Source: KACC-23026 sp963829575
GTDB lineage: Bacteria > Bacillota > Bacilli > Bacillales > Sporolactobacillaceae
Direction of reading: 5' to 3'
NCBI GenBank assembly: GCA_963829575.1
Contig: CAWHJF010000015.1
Location: 1 to 64,000, forward strand
Length of the DNA stretch: 64,000 nt
Of this stretch, positions 43,344-52,634 are shown one piece after another (position 1 is the first letter of the stretch; every line of letters starts with the position of its first letter). The position numbers were made by a program, and so were the translations under genes. The notes beneath the pieces were generated by a model. The model saw only the letters and a program-made list of their open reading frames with translations. It did not search any database and was not told where the DNA came from.

Positions 43344-43367
43344 GACAGAAAGGATTCTCTGTCTGTT
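43344..43367. terminator. Hairpin after the acyl-CoA dehydrogenase gene
   Basis: CAGACAGA and TCTGTCTG pair with an 8-nt loop, and a third CAGACAGA lies at about 43382. The T run is better on the plus strand (GTTTTAATT), so its function for the minus-strand genes is uncertain. The gap 43154-43400 has no gene. Confidence 0.4.
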
Positions 43368-43400
43368 TTAATTGAAAACCAGACAGAAAACCCTTTATTG

Positions 43401-44612
43401 TTAAATCATTGAACGCTCTGACTCATAACCCTCCCAAGCGGGAAGCATTTGGCGAAGTGGTTTGTCTTTTCGATACCCCAATACATATTCTGCTTGCATG
43501 ACCGTATGAATTTCACGGGTCCCTTCATAGATCACAGGAGCTTTTGAATTTCTCAAATGCCGTTCGACTGGAAATTCATTTGAAAACCCATAGGCACCGT
43601 GAATTTGTACAGCATCGTTGGCCGATTCATTGGCAAAATTACAGGCTTGCCATTTGGCAAGCGAGGTTTCGCGCGTACAACGCTCGCCTTTATTTTTCAA
43701 TTCACCCACCCGATAGACGAGTAATTGTGACATTTGAAGCTTGGCTTCCATGTTGGCAATCATTTGTTGAACCAACTGGTGTCTTCCAATCTCCTCACCA
43801 AACGTATGACGGTCATGACAATAATTTACACTTTCCTCTAAACTTGCCATGATGATCCCGCAGGCACCGGCAGCGACTGTAAAGCGGCCATTATCAAGTG
43901 CCGACATCGCAATTTTGAAACCTTCTCCTTCTTCTCCTAGGAGGTTTTCTTTTGGCACGCGCATATTATCAAAAAAGAGTTCACCCGTGTTGCCCGCTCG
44001 AATCCCCAACTTTCCTTTTAACGGCCGAGAACTGAATCCAGGATACGTCCGTTCAACGATAAAAGCAGAAATGCCATGATGACCTTTTGCTTTATCCGTG
44101 TAAGCAAACACAATGAAATGGTCGGCCAAATCAGAGAGTGAAATCCAAATTTTTTGTCCATTTAAAACATAATCGTCGCCATCTCGGACCGCTGTGGTTT
44201 GGATCGCTTTGACATCCGACCCCGCATTCGGCTCTGTCAGTCCATAGGCTGCCAGTTTCTCACCTTTTGCCTGCGGAACCAGATATTTTTGCTTTTGTTC
44301 TTCATTTCCCCATTGAAGCAACGTAAGACTATTGAGTCCGGTATGAACAGATACAGCGGTCCGAAATGCGGTATCGCCACGCTCGAGCTCTTCGCACACA
44401 ATGGCGAGGGCATTGTAATCCATGCCGCTACCGCCATATTTCTCAGGGATGCAGACCCCCATCAAATTGAGTTCACTGAGCCGTTTATAGATGTTGGGAT
44501 CCGTATTTCCCTTTTCATCCCATTCCTTTATGTATGGGTTGATTTCCTGATCAACGAACTGACGCACCATTTTTCGAAGCATTTGTAATTCATCGCTTAA
44601 CTCAAAGTTCAT
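43401..44612 (-). CDS. Acyl-CoA dehydrogenase
   Basis: A 403-residue FAD flavoenzyme. It has the substrate/FAD motif YGLTEPNAGSDV, WISLSDLADHF, the SALDNGRFTVAAGACGI helix, and the C-terminal signature HGAYGFSNEFPVERHLRNSK followed by IYEGTREIHTVMQAEYVLG, whose Glu is the catalytic base in short-chain and related dehydrogenases. It catalyses alpha-beta dehydrogenation of an acyl-CoA. Chain-length specificity cannot be read. GGGAGA precedes the ATG. It lies next to, but 180 bp from, the haloalkane dehalogenase gene. Confidence 0.92.
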   Translation of the reverse strand: MNFELSDELQMLRKMVRQFVDQEINPYIKEWDEKGNTDPNIYKRLSELNLMGVCIPEKYGGSGMDYNALAIVCEELERGDTAFRTAVSVHTGLNSLTLLQWGNEEQKQKYLVPQAKGEKLAAYGLTEPNAGSDVKAIQTTAVRDGDDYVLNGQKIWISLSDLADHFIVFAYTDKAKGHHGISAFIVERTYPGFSSRPLKGKLGIRAGNTGELFFDNMRVPKENLLGEEGEGFKIAMSALDNGRFTVAAGACGIIMASLEESVNYCHDRHTFGEEIGRHQLVQQMIANMEAKLQMSQLLVYRVGELKNKGERCTRETSLAKWQACNFANESANDAVQIHGAYGFSNEFPVERHLRNSKAPVIYEGTREIHTVMQAEYVLGYRKDKPLRQMLPAWEGYESERSMI

Positions 44613-44794
44613 TCTGATCTCCCCTATTCATATAAAATGTGATCTGTATTCCAATTGAAGGTGGATCGGTTTGCCACCGATTCCCCGCGCGGCCATTTGA
44701 TCCGTTATCCACGCTGGAGGGAGCACGCTATAGCGATCTACTACCACCTGCGCGTTGTGGCGTTCTGCGTCTTAAACTGACTTCCCCACCGATC

Positions 44795-45703
44795 TCAGCC
44801 AGCCGTTTCGGGTAGTGGATTGCGTTCCATAAATTTCAGGATGTGCTCAGCGATCGCTTCGCCTTTTTCCTCTTGAAGGAAGTGACCTGCATTCTCAATC
44901 ACAATCTCAGGTTCGTTTTGAGTGGTTTGGATGATTTTTTTAAAGAAGCGGTCGCCGCCTCTAGTAATCGGATCGGAATCCGAGAAAGCCACTAAAGCCG
45001 GTTTGTCCCATTCCATCAGGACTTCTTTTGCTCGACGCATCTGGGCGGCACCAGGGTCGTCGTAGTTCACGGGAACAAGGAGCGGCCAAACCTGGGCACC
45101 CACCTTGTATTCCGCACTCGGAAATGGCGCCTCATAAGCTTGAATGACCTCATCCGAGCGTTCCGTTCCTTTGGCTAAGCTGCGGCGAATGAGTTGCCCA
45201 ATTGGTAAATCGGGCGTCCGTTCGACATAGCTTCTCCAGTTCAGAAAACCTTCTGTTTGTCGGACTTCTCCAGTTGCAAGAGCGGTATTCATGATGACCA
45301 CTCTTGAAAAACGCTCTTGGATCTCGCCTAATACACTTAAACCGATCAAACCACCCCAGTCTTGCACCACCAAAGTAACCGCTTTCAAGTTAAGGGTTTC
45401 AATAAAACGCTTTAACGTCTCCATGTGCATCTCAAAGGAATAGTCGGAAGGCTCCGTGTATTTGTCAGAACGACCAAATCCGATAAAATCAGGTGCAATT
45501 ACACGATATTCGGATGCCAGTGTCGGGATCATGTGACGATAAAGATATGACCACGTCGGTTCGCCATGCAAACACAAAATGATGTCGCCTTCTCCTTCAT
45601 CTACATAATGCACACGCGCCCCATTGATCTCAACATAATTAGGTTGAAACGGATAGTCAGGAAGATGTGCAAACCGTTCTTCCGGTGTACGAATAATTGG
45701 CAT
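44795..45703 (-). CDS. Haloalkane dehalogenase-type alpha/beta hydrolase
   Basis: A 302-residue alpha/beta hydrolase of the haloalkane dehalogenase subfamily I type. The nucleophile is Asp115 in VVQDWGGLIG, with the halide-binding Trp116. HGEPTWSYLYR (46-56) supplies the oxyanion residues, SDSDPI the likely acid and NAGHFLQEEKG the base His. The family hydrolyses carbon-halogen bonds to alcohol plus halide, although some members have other substrates. AGGAGG lies about 8 nt before the ATG. It is a single gene; the gap to 45947 holds no gene. Confidence 0.85.
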   Translation of the reverse strand: MPIIRTPEERFAHLPDYPFQPNYVEINGARVHYVDEGEGDIILCLHGEPTWSYLYRHMIPTLASEYRVIAPDFIGFGRSDKYTEPSDYSFEMHMETLKRFIETLNLKAVTLVVQDWGGLIGLSVLGEIQERFSRVVIMNTALATGEVRQTEGFLNWRSYVERTPDLPIGQLIRRSLAKGTERSDEVIQAYEAPFPSAEYKVGAQVWPLLVPVNYDDPGAAQMRRAKEVLMEWDKPALVAFSDSDPITRGGDRFFKKIIQTTQNEPEIVIENAGHFLQEEKGEAIAEHILKFMERNPLPETAG

Positions 45704-45947
45704 ACCTAGATTCCTCCTAAACTTTTTCTATAAAAAGGAATTCAATAAAAAAGAGACATTCTCCTTCTTTTTATTCAAAAGTGTCACCATTCATGATTAC
45801 ATTTTTATTCTATTGGACTAGAATACTGTCAAATAGTGGACGTAGTCTCTTTAAACAAGAGAGTAGCATTGGTTTAGCAAAATAAAAGGCTTAAGGAATC
45901 CTTGTAAAATTGAGGCTATGTAAAAGGATTACCCCTCCTCTGTAATC

Positions 45948-46268
45948 CTATAAATCTTTAATCACTCGTACAACTTGTTTCACAAAATTGTGGGCAGCCC
46001 CTAAATCGAATCCTAGTAAGCGTCCATCCGCACTTCCACTAGGTATGCCTTTAACAAGATTGACGTTTTCTATGCTCTCTAAACTAACCGTTAAAGAAGC
46101 GGTCCGTTCAATACGGCTATAGTAGTTTTCAAATACTAATATCGAAAGCTGCCTCGTATCATCCAAATAGTGGAACTCTTCGTCAATTAAGTTTTCTTTT
46201 AGTTCAATTGAATGGTCAACAATTCTCTGACAACAAAAGGCGGAAGACTTGTTGCAAATGCCTTTCAA
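45948..46268 (-). CDS. DUF6054-like protein with suspected N-terminal frameshift
   Basis: About 106 residues. The C-terminal part (LVFENYYSRIERTASLTVSL … LLGFDLGAAHNFVKQV) follows the DUF6054 pattern, a small family of unknown function. The open frame starts at a TTG (46268) that lies far from any ribosome binding site. A well placed ATG at 46276 follows GGGGGGA but reads Met-Lys-Asn-stop. Adding one A to its A5 run would join the two frames (MKKLKG…). This is either a frameshifted gene or a sequencing error. Confidence 0.55.
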   Translation of the reverse strand: MKGICNKSSAFCCQRIVDHSIELKENLIDEEFHYLDDTRQLSILVFENYYSRIERTASLTVSLESIENVNLVKGIPSGSADGRLLGFDLGAAHNFVKQVVRVIKDL

Positions 46269-46383
46269 TTTTTCATAAACAAGTCCCCCTTTTCTTTAAT
46301 CGACTTTTTTCTCAGAACAATAATAAGATCTATATCGTTTAATTTTACATTTTCCTATAAATGTTCACTTCTATTCTCGGGTT

Positions 46384-46782
46384 CTAGTTTTTTTGAAAGT
46401 TGAGTTCCCAAGTTACGCCATACTGGTCTGTCAGTTTGCCGTATCGTGCGCCCCAGAACATGTCTTGCAAAGCCATTTTGACCTGACCATTCTGAGAGAG
46501 GCTATTAAAAATACGCTCGATTTCTTCCAAGTTGTCCAAATCAAGACCTAATTCAAGAAACGAACCTTGCTGGGGAGTGGATCCAAACACGTCATTAAAA
46601 TAGATGTGGTCCCCGTTTTCTAAATGAAGCTCAGCATGGATGTATTTTCCCTCTTGTCCTTCAAATCCGGGCACCCCGTTCGAAAGTTTGACATTCTTTA
46701 TTTCGCCGCCTAAAACAGTTTGATAAAACGTCACTGCCTCATTGCAAGGTTCAAGACTCAACCGTGGATAAAGCTTCTTCAT
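46384..46782 (-). CDS. VOC family protein (PhnB-like)
   Basis: A 132-residue single-chain VOC protein of the PhnB/3-demethylubiquinone-like type. It has LYPRLSLEPCNEAVTFYQTVLGG at the start, HAELHLENGDHIYFNDV in the middle and GARYGKLTDQYGVTWELNF at the end, where the family keeps WG-x-GxxxDxxGxxW. Its substrate is unknown. The ATG at 46782 is behind GGAGG at 10-nt spacing. Confidence 0.85.
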   Translation of the reverse strand: MKKLYPRLSLEPCNEAVTFYQTVLGGEIKNVKLSNGVPGFEGQEGKYIHAELHLENGDHIYFNDVFGSTPQQGSFLELGLDLDNLEEIERIFNSLSQNGQVKMALQDMFWGARYGKLTDQYGVTWELNFQKN

Positions 46783-46901
46783 ACACAACACGCCTCCGAT
46801 TCTGATTATCTTATCCTTAGAAAACTATATCAATTTCGTGAACAATTCACAATCCACCCTACAAACGCTCAGCTTCAGACTCTGCCCTAATCGTCCGAAA
46901 C

Positions 46902-46945
46902 AAAAAAAGAGTTGCTTAAGGTTCAAATTAGCCTTAAACAACTCT
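46902..46945 (-). terminator. Terminator of the DHA2 exporter gene
   Basis: On the minus strand AGAGTTGTTTAAGG and CCTTAAGCAACTCT (one mismatch) with a 10-nt loop run into TTTTTTTG, about 20 bp past the stop codon. Confidence 0.88.
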
Positions 46946-46963
46946 CTTCGAATGACTCTAATT

Positions 46964-48487
46964 TTATTTGTTAACACCCTTTGCTTTCGCACCCCATACT
47001 CGACGAGGGACTCTGCGGCGGTTGCTAATCGTATCTTCTTTTGGTTCCGTACGTTTAATAAAGAACGCGAGTAAAAAAGCAATAACGGTTAAAGCTGTTG
47101 CGACGAAAAAGGCATCGTCTACCCCCATCACCGCGCCCTGTTTCTGAGCGTGAGCAATCGCTTTAACGTTGGTCTTTGCAATTTTATCTGAAATCATGAT
47201 GTCCGTAAAATGCTGAATGCCTTTATTTGTCATAATGGAGACGAAAAACGCCATCCCGATCGCACCGGCCACATTTCGAAGCGTGTTCACCATGGCCGTA
47301 CCGAATCGATTTAAGGTCAAGGCTAATTCATTTAATCCAGCTGTGAAGATCGGCATCATCACAATCGACATGCCCAACATCCGAATCGTATAGAGTATAA
47401 CCACGTAGGTGAAACTTGTCGTTAACTCAAGCTTCGTAAGTCCGTACGTGGTCACAGTCGTGATCGCAAGACCTGTAATAGCAAGCCACTTGGCTCCAAA
47501 GCGGTCAAACAATCTCCCAGTAATCGGCGACATAATCCCCATCACAATACCCCCAGGGAGCAACATGAGGCCGGAGAGAAGCGGTGTGAATCCACGCACA
47601 TTTTGCATATAAATCGGCATTAAAATCATACCAGAGAACATGGCCATAGTGACCACAATATTGATAACCGTTGTGAGAGTGAAAATCGGGAACTGAAAAA
47701 TGCGGAATTCTAGAATCGGTTCCTCGACGATAAATTGCCACCAGACAAAAAGCGCTAAGCTGATCGCGCCGACAATTAATGTGGTGAGCACTTCATGACT
47801 GCCCCATCCTTTTGAACCTGCCTCAGCAAATCCATACAGAATGCCACCAAATCCAATGGTCGACAAGACCACACCAAGAAGATCGAGCTTCGGTTTGCGC
47901 GTCTCGGTCACATTTTTCATTAACACGATCGCGACAATGAGATCAATCAAGGCAAACGGAAGAATGATGAAAAAGAGCACACGCCATGAATGGTTTTCTA
48001 CGATCCAACCGGAGAGCGTTGGGCCAACAGCGGGCGCAAAGTTCATCGCCACACCAAAAATCCCCATCGCAAACCCACGGCGATTCGCTGGGAAAATCGT
48101 AAAAATCACGTTCGTAATCAGTGGGAAGAGAATCCCTGCACCGGCTGCTTGAATCACGCGACCAAGTAGGATTACGGAAAACCCAGGAGCAATCCCACAA
48201 ATCAAGGTCCCTATTGTAAATAGACCCATCGATGTGATGTAGAGTTGTCGGGTTGTAAAACGATTCATCAGATAAGCTGTGATCGGAATCGTAATCCCGT
48301 TTACTAACATGAAAATAGTCGTTAACCAGTCTGCTGTCGTCGCAGAAATCTGAAGCCGATTCATCATTTGCGGCAAGGCCACGTTAATTAACGTTTGGTT
48401 CAAAAATGCGACTAGTGCACCAGCCAACATAATACCAAAAATGAGATTCGTAGAAATTGGGCGTTTGGATGGATTCGCCGTCGTCAT
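46964..48487 (-). CDS. DHA2-family MFS multidrug exporter (EmrB/QacA type)
   Basis: About 507 residues with 14 predicted helices. Motif C is in AAGAGILFPL and GVAMNFAPAVGPTLSGWIVE, and the motif A-related loop is LMNRFTTRQLY. It exports drugs or toxic organics by proton antiport. The start is uncertain: the upstream ATGs overlap the GGAGG site, so the ATG at 48487 (11 nt after it) is preferred over 48505. It is the same family as the truncated gene at 1031 but is not the same sequence. Confidence 0.9.
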   Translation of the reverse strand: MTTANPSKRPISTNLIFGIMLAGALVAFLNQTLINVALPQMMNRLQISATTADWLTTIFMLVNGITIPITAYLMNRFTTRQLYITSMGLFTIGTLICGIAPGFSVILLGRVIQAAGAGILFPLITNVIFTIFPANRRGFAMGIFGVAMNFAPAVGPTLSGWIVENHSWRVLFFIILPFALIDLIVAIVLMKNVTETRKPKLDLLGVVLSTIGFGGILYGFAEAGSKGWGSHEVLTTLIVGAISLALFVWWQFIVEEPILEFRIFQFPIFTLTTVINIVVTMAMFSGMILMPIYMQNVRGFTPLLSGLMLLPGGIVMGIMSPITGRLFDRFGAKWLAITGLAITTVTTYGLTKLELTTSFTYVVILYTIRMLGMSIVMMPIFTAGLNELALTLNRFGTAMVNTLRNVAGAIGMAFFVSIMTNKGIQHFTDIMISDKIAKTNVKAIAHAQKQGAVMGVDDAFFVATALTVIAFLLAFFIKRTEPKEDTISNRRRVPRRVWGAKAKGVNK

Positions 48488-48570
48488 CTTCAACATGACC
48501 TCCATAATTATATTTGATCATCTGATCCGTTTCTAAACAAAATCGCTTGTTGATTTATTTCCTAGAAGGA

Positions 48571-48600
48571 AAGAAAAGACCCGCCATATAAATGGCAGGA
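48571..48600 (-). terminator. Probable terminator downstream of the thioesterase gene
   Basis: On the minus strand CCTGCCAT/ATGGCGGG (one mismatch, TTAT loop) is followed by TCTTTTCTTT. It is about 225 bp from the stop at 48826; the gap 48488-48825 shows no other gene. Confidence 0.55.
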
Positions 48601-48825
48601 ACCCATTAATGTTAGACGATTTTATTTTAAAAAAGATGGCAGTATTTTTTTAGACCGAAGACTAGTTTATCCTGTTGTTCGTTTCTTTGTCAACGAGATT
48701 GCTCCAAATAAAATTGAGGTTCAATCCGTTTGACCAACAGAACCCATCGTAACAAATCCATCCCGCCAAAACCAGTTGAAAATACTGGGAATCAATGTTA
48801 ATTTTTTGATAACCGATTACAAGAT

Positions 48826-49221
48826 TTAAGAATGATAGAGATGTTGATTTAATTCGACTTTAATTGCCTCAGGGATCGGTTCGGATTTCTGAGTGGCAAG
48901 ATTAAAATTGACGTAGGTTGCCGTCCCTTTCGCACATAAGCGCTCCTGTTGCCAAATTTCTTCATACAACTGAAGGCTAGAATTGCCGATCTTCGAAACC
49001 CAATTGCAGATCGTGACGGACGTGCCAAAATAGATCTGACTAACGTATTCGACGTTCATGTTCAGTATAATCATTTTCCAATTTTCAAAAGAGTCATCAG
49101 GCGTAAACAATTTAAAAAGAGGATTGCGCCCGGCCTCGAACCAGACAGGAATGGTCGTATTGTTGATGTGGCCGACGCCATCGGTTTCAGATACTCTCGG
49201 TTCAATCGTTGTTTTGAACAT
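48826..49221 (-). CDS. Acyl-CoA thioesterase, 4HBT hot-dog fold
   Basis: A 131-residue hot-dog-fold protein. It opens with PRVSETDGVGHINNTTIPVWFEAGR, which holds the catalytic Asp and His positions of the 4-hydroxybenzoyl-CoA thioesterase family (usually D-x-x-GH-NN). The central ILNMNVEYVSQIYFGTSVTI strand is typical. It hydrolyses acyl-CoA esters; the substrate is unknown. Its start lies 15 bp after the end of a decayed GNAT gene on the same strand. Confidence 0.88.
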   Translation of the reverse strand: MFKTTIEPRVSETDGVGHINNTTIPVWFEAGRNPLFKLFTPDDSFENWKMIILNMNVEYVSQIYFGTSVTICNWVSKIGNSSLQLYEEIWQQERLCAKGTATYVNFNLATQKSEPIPEAIKVELNQHLYHS

Positions 49222-49235
49222 ACCAATGGTCCTTT

Positions 49236-50018
49236 CTATGAAAAATCACGCAAAACATGCTGAACCCACACATTCGGTTCACGATACGTTCCCGTTCCTT
49301 GATCGAGATCCACATCTAAAGGGACCAAACCGCCTTTGATCACATAGGGTCCCGATGATAAAAAAGTCAGTCCTGTCCAGTTTTGCCACGCTTTAATCGG
49401 TGCTGCGATCGTCATCGACTCTGGTGCGACTTTTAAGATCTTCGCCCCTACACGGACATGGGTCCGAATCCAAGGATCAAACGGGCTGTCCATCCTCACG
49501 CTTCCACCCCATATAAGTCCTCCATGGGGATCAAGGGATATTGGGACTTTAGCGCCGGTCGAAGCGGTGCAAACAAATGATCAATCCCCTGTTTGGCGAC
49601 CACTTCTCTCATGGCCGACGACCATCTCACGACTCAGCCCAGCCCCTTGATACGCTGGATCTATGACAATCGCAAGTGCTGAGGCCGCATTCGCAAGCTT
49701 CTTCTCCTCTGCATCCGACAGCCCTTGTTCAATGACAGCGCGCCAGCCTTCCGGTAACGAGTCGTTCGAACCTGGCCAATGAAAAGGAATAGCATGGCCA
49801 CAGGCAATCACGTCGCCAGATGCCGTCAAACAAAGGAACTGATAGTCTGGAAAGCACTCGACTGTCCGCTTCCATTGATCGCCTACAATTAAATCTTTGC
49901 GAAAGAAACTCGGCCAACCGAGCGCGTGCAGTCGGTCAAGTTCCCCTACTAGCTCTGGGCGTTCTCTTAACGATACAAAGTACAATGATTCAACTGGTTG
50001 TGTTGGCTTCGTTGTCAT
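49236..50018 (-). pseudogene. GNAT-family acetyltransferase with several frameshifts
   Basis: Three consecutive frames together read as one ~260-residue GNAT-like protein. The N-terminal part ends IVIDPAYQGAGLSREMV. A middle piece reads MREVVAKQGIDHLFAPLRPALK. The C-terminal part reads FDPWIRTHVRVGAKILKVAP. The frame changes near 49615 (after SREMV), near 49507 (within the segment after MEDLYG) and near 49483 (between GQP and FDPW). At least three small indels in about 140 bp indicate decay rather than a single sequencing error. Confidence 0.75.
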
Positions 50019-50134
50019 GGCTTTAACTCCGTTCTTTTTTAAAATAAACTAGAGATCTAAATCCTCCATATTGCCGTCGGCTCTATATTTGGGCCCCCTA
50101 GCATGAACTGAATTAGAACGTGCTCTGCTATTTT

Positions 50135-50539
50135 CTAAGATTTAGATTGGCGCATGGTTTCAACCTTTTTGAAATTGAATTTTTCATATAAAGTATGCGC
50201 ATCTTTGGTGGCGAGTCCCATGCGTGTCTCCCTTATGGACGGATGCTCTAGGAGGCATTGCAACAACCATTTCCCCAGGCCTTTGCCACGTTCAGATTCG
50301 TCGATCACCACATCCATTAACCAAGAGAACACCACTCGATCCGAAACGGCCCGGGCAAACCCGATTTGCGTATCCCCTTTATATAGACCAAAGCAATGTG
50401 AATGCGCAATGGTTTGTTTGATCGTCTCCCTACTCCGGTCCGCTGCCCAGTAAGACGCTTGTAACCACTGAAAGATTTTCTCTACTTGAAGCGATTCTTT
50501 TGAATCACTGACCCGATATTCGCCTTTCACCCATTCCAT
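50135..50539 (-). CDS. GNAT family N-acetyltransferase
   Basis: A 134-residue GNAT. Motif A is DVVIDESERGKGLGKWLLQ and the C-terminal motif B segment is MGLATKDAHTLYEKFNFKKV. This matches the small YjcK/PhnO-like acetyltransferases that modify amines. The N-terminal part carries ASYWAADRSRETI, frequent in this subgroup. GAGAGGG precedes the ATG. The substrate is unknown. Confidence 0.87.
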   Translation of the reverse strand: MEWVKGEYRVSDSKESLQVEKIFQWLQASYWAADRSRETIKQTIAHSHCFGLYKGDTQIGFARAVSDRVVFSWLMDVVIDESERGKGLGKWLLQCLLEHPSIRETRMGLATKDAHTLYEKFNFKKVETMRQSKS

Positions 50540-50615
50540 CCAACATATCCCTCTCTTAAACTTACTTTTCTAATTATAGATTCTTTTATGATCGTATCAT
50601 TTTGTAAGCCCAGAG

Positions 50616-50641
50616 ACAAAAAACCCTGCGGAATTAGCAGG
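50616..50641 (-). terminator. Terminator after the ElaA-type gene
   Basis: On the minus strand CCTGC/GCAGG with a 7-nt loop followed by GTTTTTTG, about 210 bp after the stop at 50851. The span 50540-50850 shows no credible gene; a 77-codon minus frame there lacks a ribosome binding site. Confidence 0.55.
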
Positions 50642-50850
50642 ACTTCCAGGCTCTGTCGGGGAGTCTCGACAAAAAAATAGAATCGGTGGGCTAACGAATT
50701 TGAGGTCCGCGGAATTTGCCATTACCGAAATAAGCCAGAATAACGAATAATAGGTCTGATTAAGAAAATAAGCAGACATTGGATCCGTTATACCCAGAAA
50801 TAATTTAATCACTGACAGAAACAACAGCACGCGAATCTAGTAGATACTAT

Positions 50851-51309
50851 TTAAATGTTTTGAGGGTTCGAATTCAAAACCATATCGATATGCGGGATGT
50901 TGTCTTCCAAATAGACGTCTGAAACCCCTACAAACCCAAAGGATTCATAAAAGCCTCGTAAATAATCTTGCGCTTGAATCTTAATAACCGCTTCCTTCCA
51001 ATCATCCACAAGGATCTCTATGCCCCTTCTCACAAGCTCCCTTCCTAAATTCTGTCCGCGGTAATCTTGCTTTACGAGGACCCGCCCGATCGATGCAGCA
51101 GGTCCAGAGATCCCAGGAGGTAAGAGTCTCAAATATGCCACGATTTCTCCCTCTTTCTCGCAAAATATATGCTCACACTTCGGATCTCGCCCATCCACTT
51201 CAAGGTAAGGACAGTTCTGTTCGACGACAAAGACCTGGGTCCGTTCTAATAAAATTGCATACAGTTCAGTTGCGTTTAGCTCTTTAAAAGCTTTTCGTTT
51301 CCAATTCAT
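50851..51309 (-). CDS. ElaA-type GNAT acetyltransferase
   Basis: A 152-residue protein matching ElaA. It opens with ELNATELYAILLERTQVFVVEQNCPYLEVDGRD, then EIVAYLRLLPPG, SIGRVLVKQDYRGQNLGRELV for acetyl-CoA binding, and YLRGFYESFGFV. Length is the same as E. coli ElaA; its biological substrate is unknown. The ATG at 51309 is behind AGGTGAT; 30 upstream in-frame codons overlap the preceding gene. It is 71 bp after the anti-sigma-like gene and perhaps in the same operon. Confidence 0.87.
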   Translation of the reverse strand: MNWKRKAFKELNATELYAILLERTQVFVVEQNCPYLEVDGRDPKCEHIFCEKEGEIVAYLRLLPPGISGPAASIGRVLVKQDYRGQNLGRELVRRGIEILVDDWKEAVIKIQAQDYLRGFYESFGFVGVSDVYLEDNIPHIDMVLNSNPQNI

Positions 51310-51380
51310 AATTTGATCACCTAGTTTGTTTAAATTCTGTTGTATGAGTATTTTAAAAAATTTATAAAAGCACAGTCCCT

Positions 51381-52634
51381 TTACTTCGGGACTTCCCAAT
51401 TTTGACTAAGGTGCAGAAGTTCAGTTCGAACAGCCTTAGGGTCACCTTTAAATGTGGCTTCAATCGCGTAGGCATACTGACTTCCGTATCTAATTAACCA
51501 ATATTCATCGGTCACACCTTGCGAAGTCGAAGCAGCCGGTTGTGAGCGTTCATTCCAAACCAAGTCCGCTTTGCCAATTGATGTCTGAACGGTTTCATGA
51601 CGCTTCACGGTGGACTGGTTCCCCAAAATTTCCATGTATTTGTCTCCCGAATCGTTTTGAACCGGAAGGCTAGTGACCATGACCTGTAGCGTCAGCCCTT
51701 TCCACTTGACCGATTGATTTGGAACCACTGTGGTACCATTTGGTAACGTTAAGGACGTCTTAAATGGATTCGATTGATTAGATTGACTAGCAGAACTTGT
51801 TGTCTGTTTCTTCGATGGCTTAAAAGGATCGTGTTGACTCAATCCAGTAATCCAATTCGCACCTTGTGTCGGATGGTTTGGATTGACCCCCGCCAACTCC
51901 ATATTTAATTGCGACTTACTAGATGGGATCACCTCACCTGTTCGAACGTTTATTGAAAAATAATGCCCAGATCGATTCGGAGCCTCAAAGACAATATAGC
52001 TTCCTGTGAAATTGTGCACGATACAATCCTTAGCTTGGCACGAATAGGCTGCGACCTCTTTATGATTATACCTCACACCTACAAATGCATCTTTTGTATG
52101 GATGTTCTGGTAAAGGTCTACCACAAAAGGCTTACTATTTATATCGCCTTCCCATTGGTCGATCACACCACTGACTTCAGGATTAAACGGAACCTTTGAG
52201 GGTTGAATGAGCGTTCCGGTCGTTAAATTCATAACAAAGTTAGAGACTCTTTTTACCTTTGCACCTGCAAAAGGCGCTGTTATCCCCTTTTGCACAAACC
52301 AGTTCCCCAATGCTTCAGCCGATAAATCCGTTGGCTTGTGTACTGTCGCCGCAGTTCCTGTTTGAGTCGTTTTTCCATCATTTGAGTGCGTCCATGTATG
52401 ATGAGGAATCAAACTTATAGTAATAAGAGCAATCAGAGCGAGACCAGCAAGACTCCCCATACTGATTTGAAGCCGATTCATCCATTCTTGCTTTTTAGTC
52501 TTTTTTTCTTTCGCATGGACTTTGTCATAGTAATTCAAGATGGACGTATGTAACTCATTCTTACGTGTTTCAGAGAGTTTCGGAGTTGGTAGATCATGAA
52601 GAAGTTCATCTAAAGGATTCGTTTTGAGCTTCAC
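51381..52634 (-). CDS. Single-pass membrane protein, probable anti-sigma partner
   Basis: A 417-residue protein. The cytoplasmic part (about 1-60) carries PLDELLHDLPTPKLSETRK and is basic. One helix follows at about 58-76 (LAGLALIALITISLI), then an extracytoplasmic region with two related stretches including WF-QKG and a late WxxRYGSQYAYAIEATFKG. The GTG at 52634 lies 8 nt after GGAGG and inside the sigma gene (29-nt overlap), which suggests coupling. The anti-sigma role is inferred from gene order and topology. Confidence 0.7.
   Translation of the reverse strand: MKLKTNPLDELLHDLPTPKLSETRKNELHTSILNYYDKVHAKEKKTKKQEWMNRLQISMGSLAGLALIALITISLIPHHTWTHSNDGKTTQTGTAATVHKPTDLSAEALGNWFVQKGITAPFAGAKVKRVSNFVMNLTTGTLIQPSKVPFNPEVSGVIDQWEGDINSKPFVVDLYQNIHTKDAFVGVRYNHKEVAAYSCQAKDCIVHNFTGSYIVFEAPNRSGHYFSINVRTGEVIPSSKSQLNMELAGVNPNHPTQGANWITGLSQHDPFKPSKKQTTSSASQSNQSNPFKTSLTLPNGTTVVPNQSVKWKGLTLQVMVTSLPVQNDSGDKYMEILGNQSTVKRHETVQTSIGKADLVWNERSQPAASTSQGVTDEYWLIRYGSQYAYAIEATFKGDPKAVRTELLHLSQNWEVPK

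Noticed and set aside
50597..50830. 77-codon minus-strand frame
   Set aside because: No start signal, and it spans a terminator; probably noise between genes.
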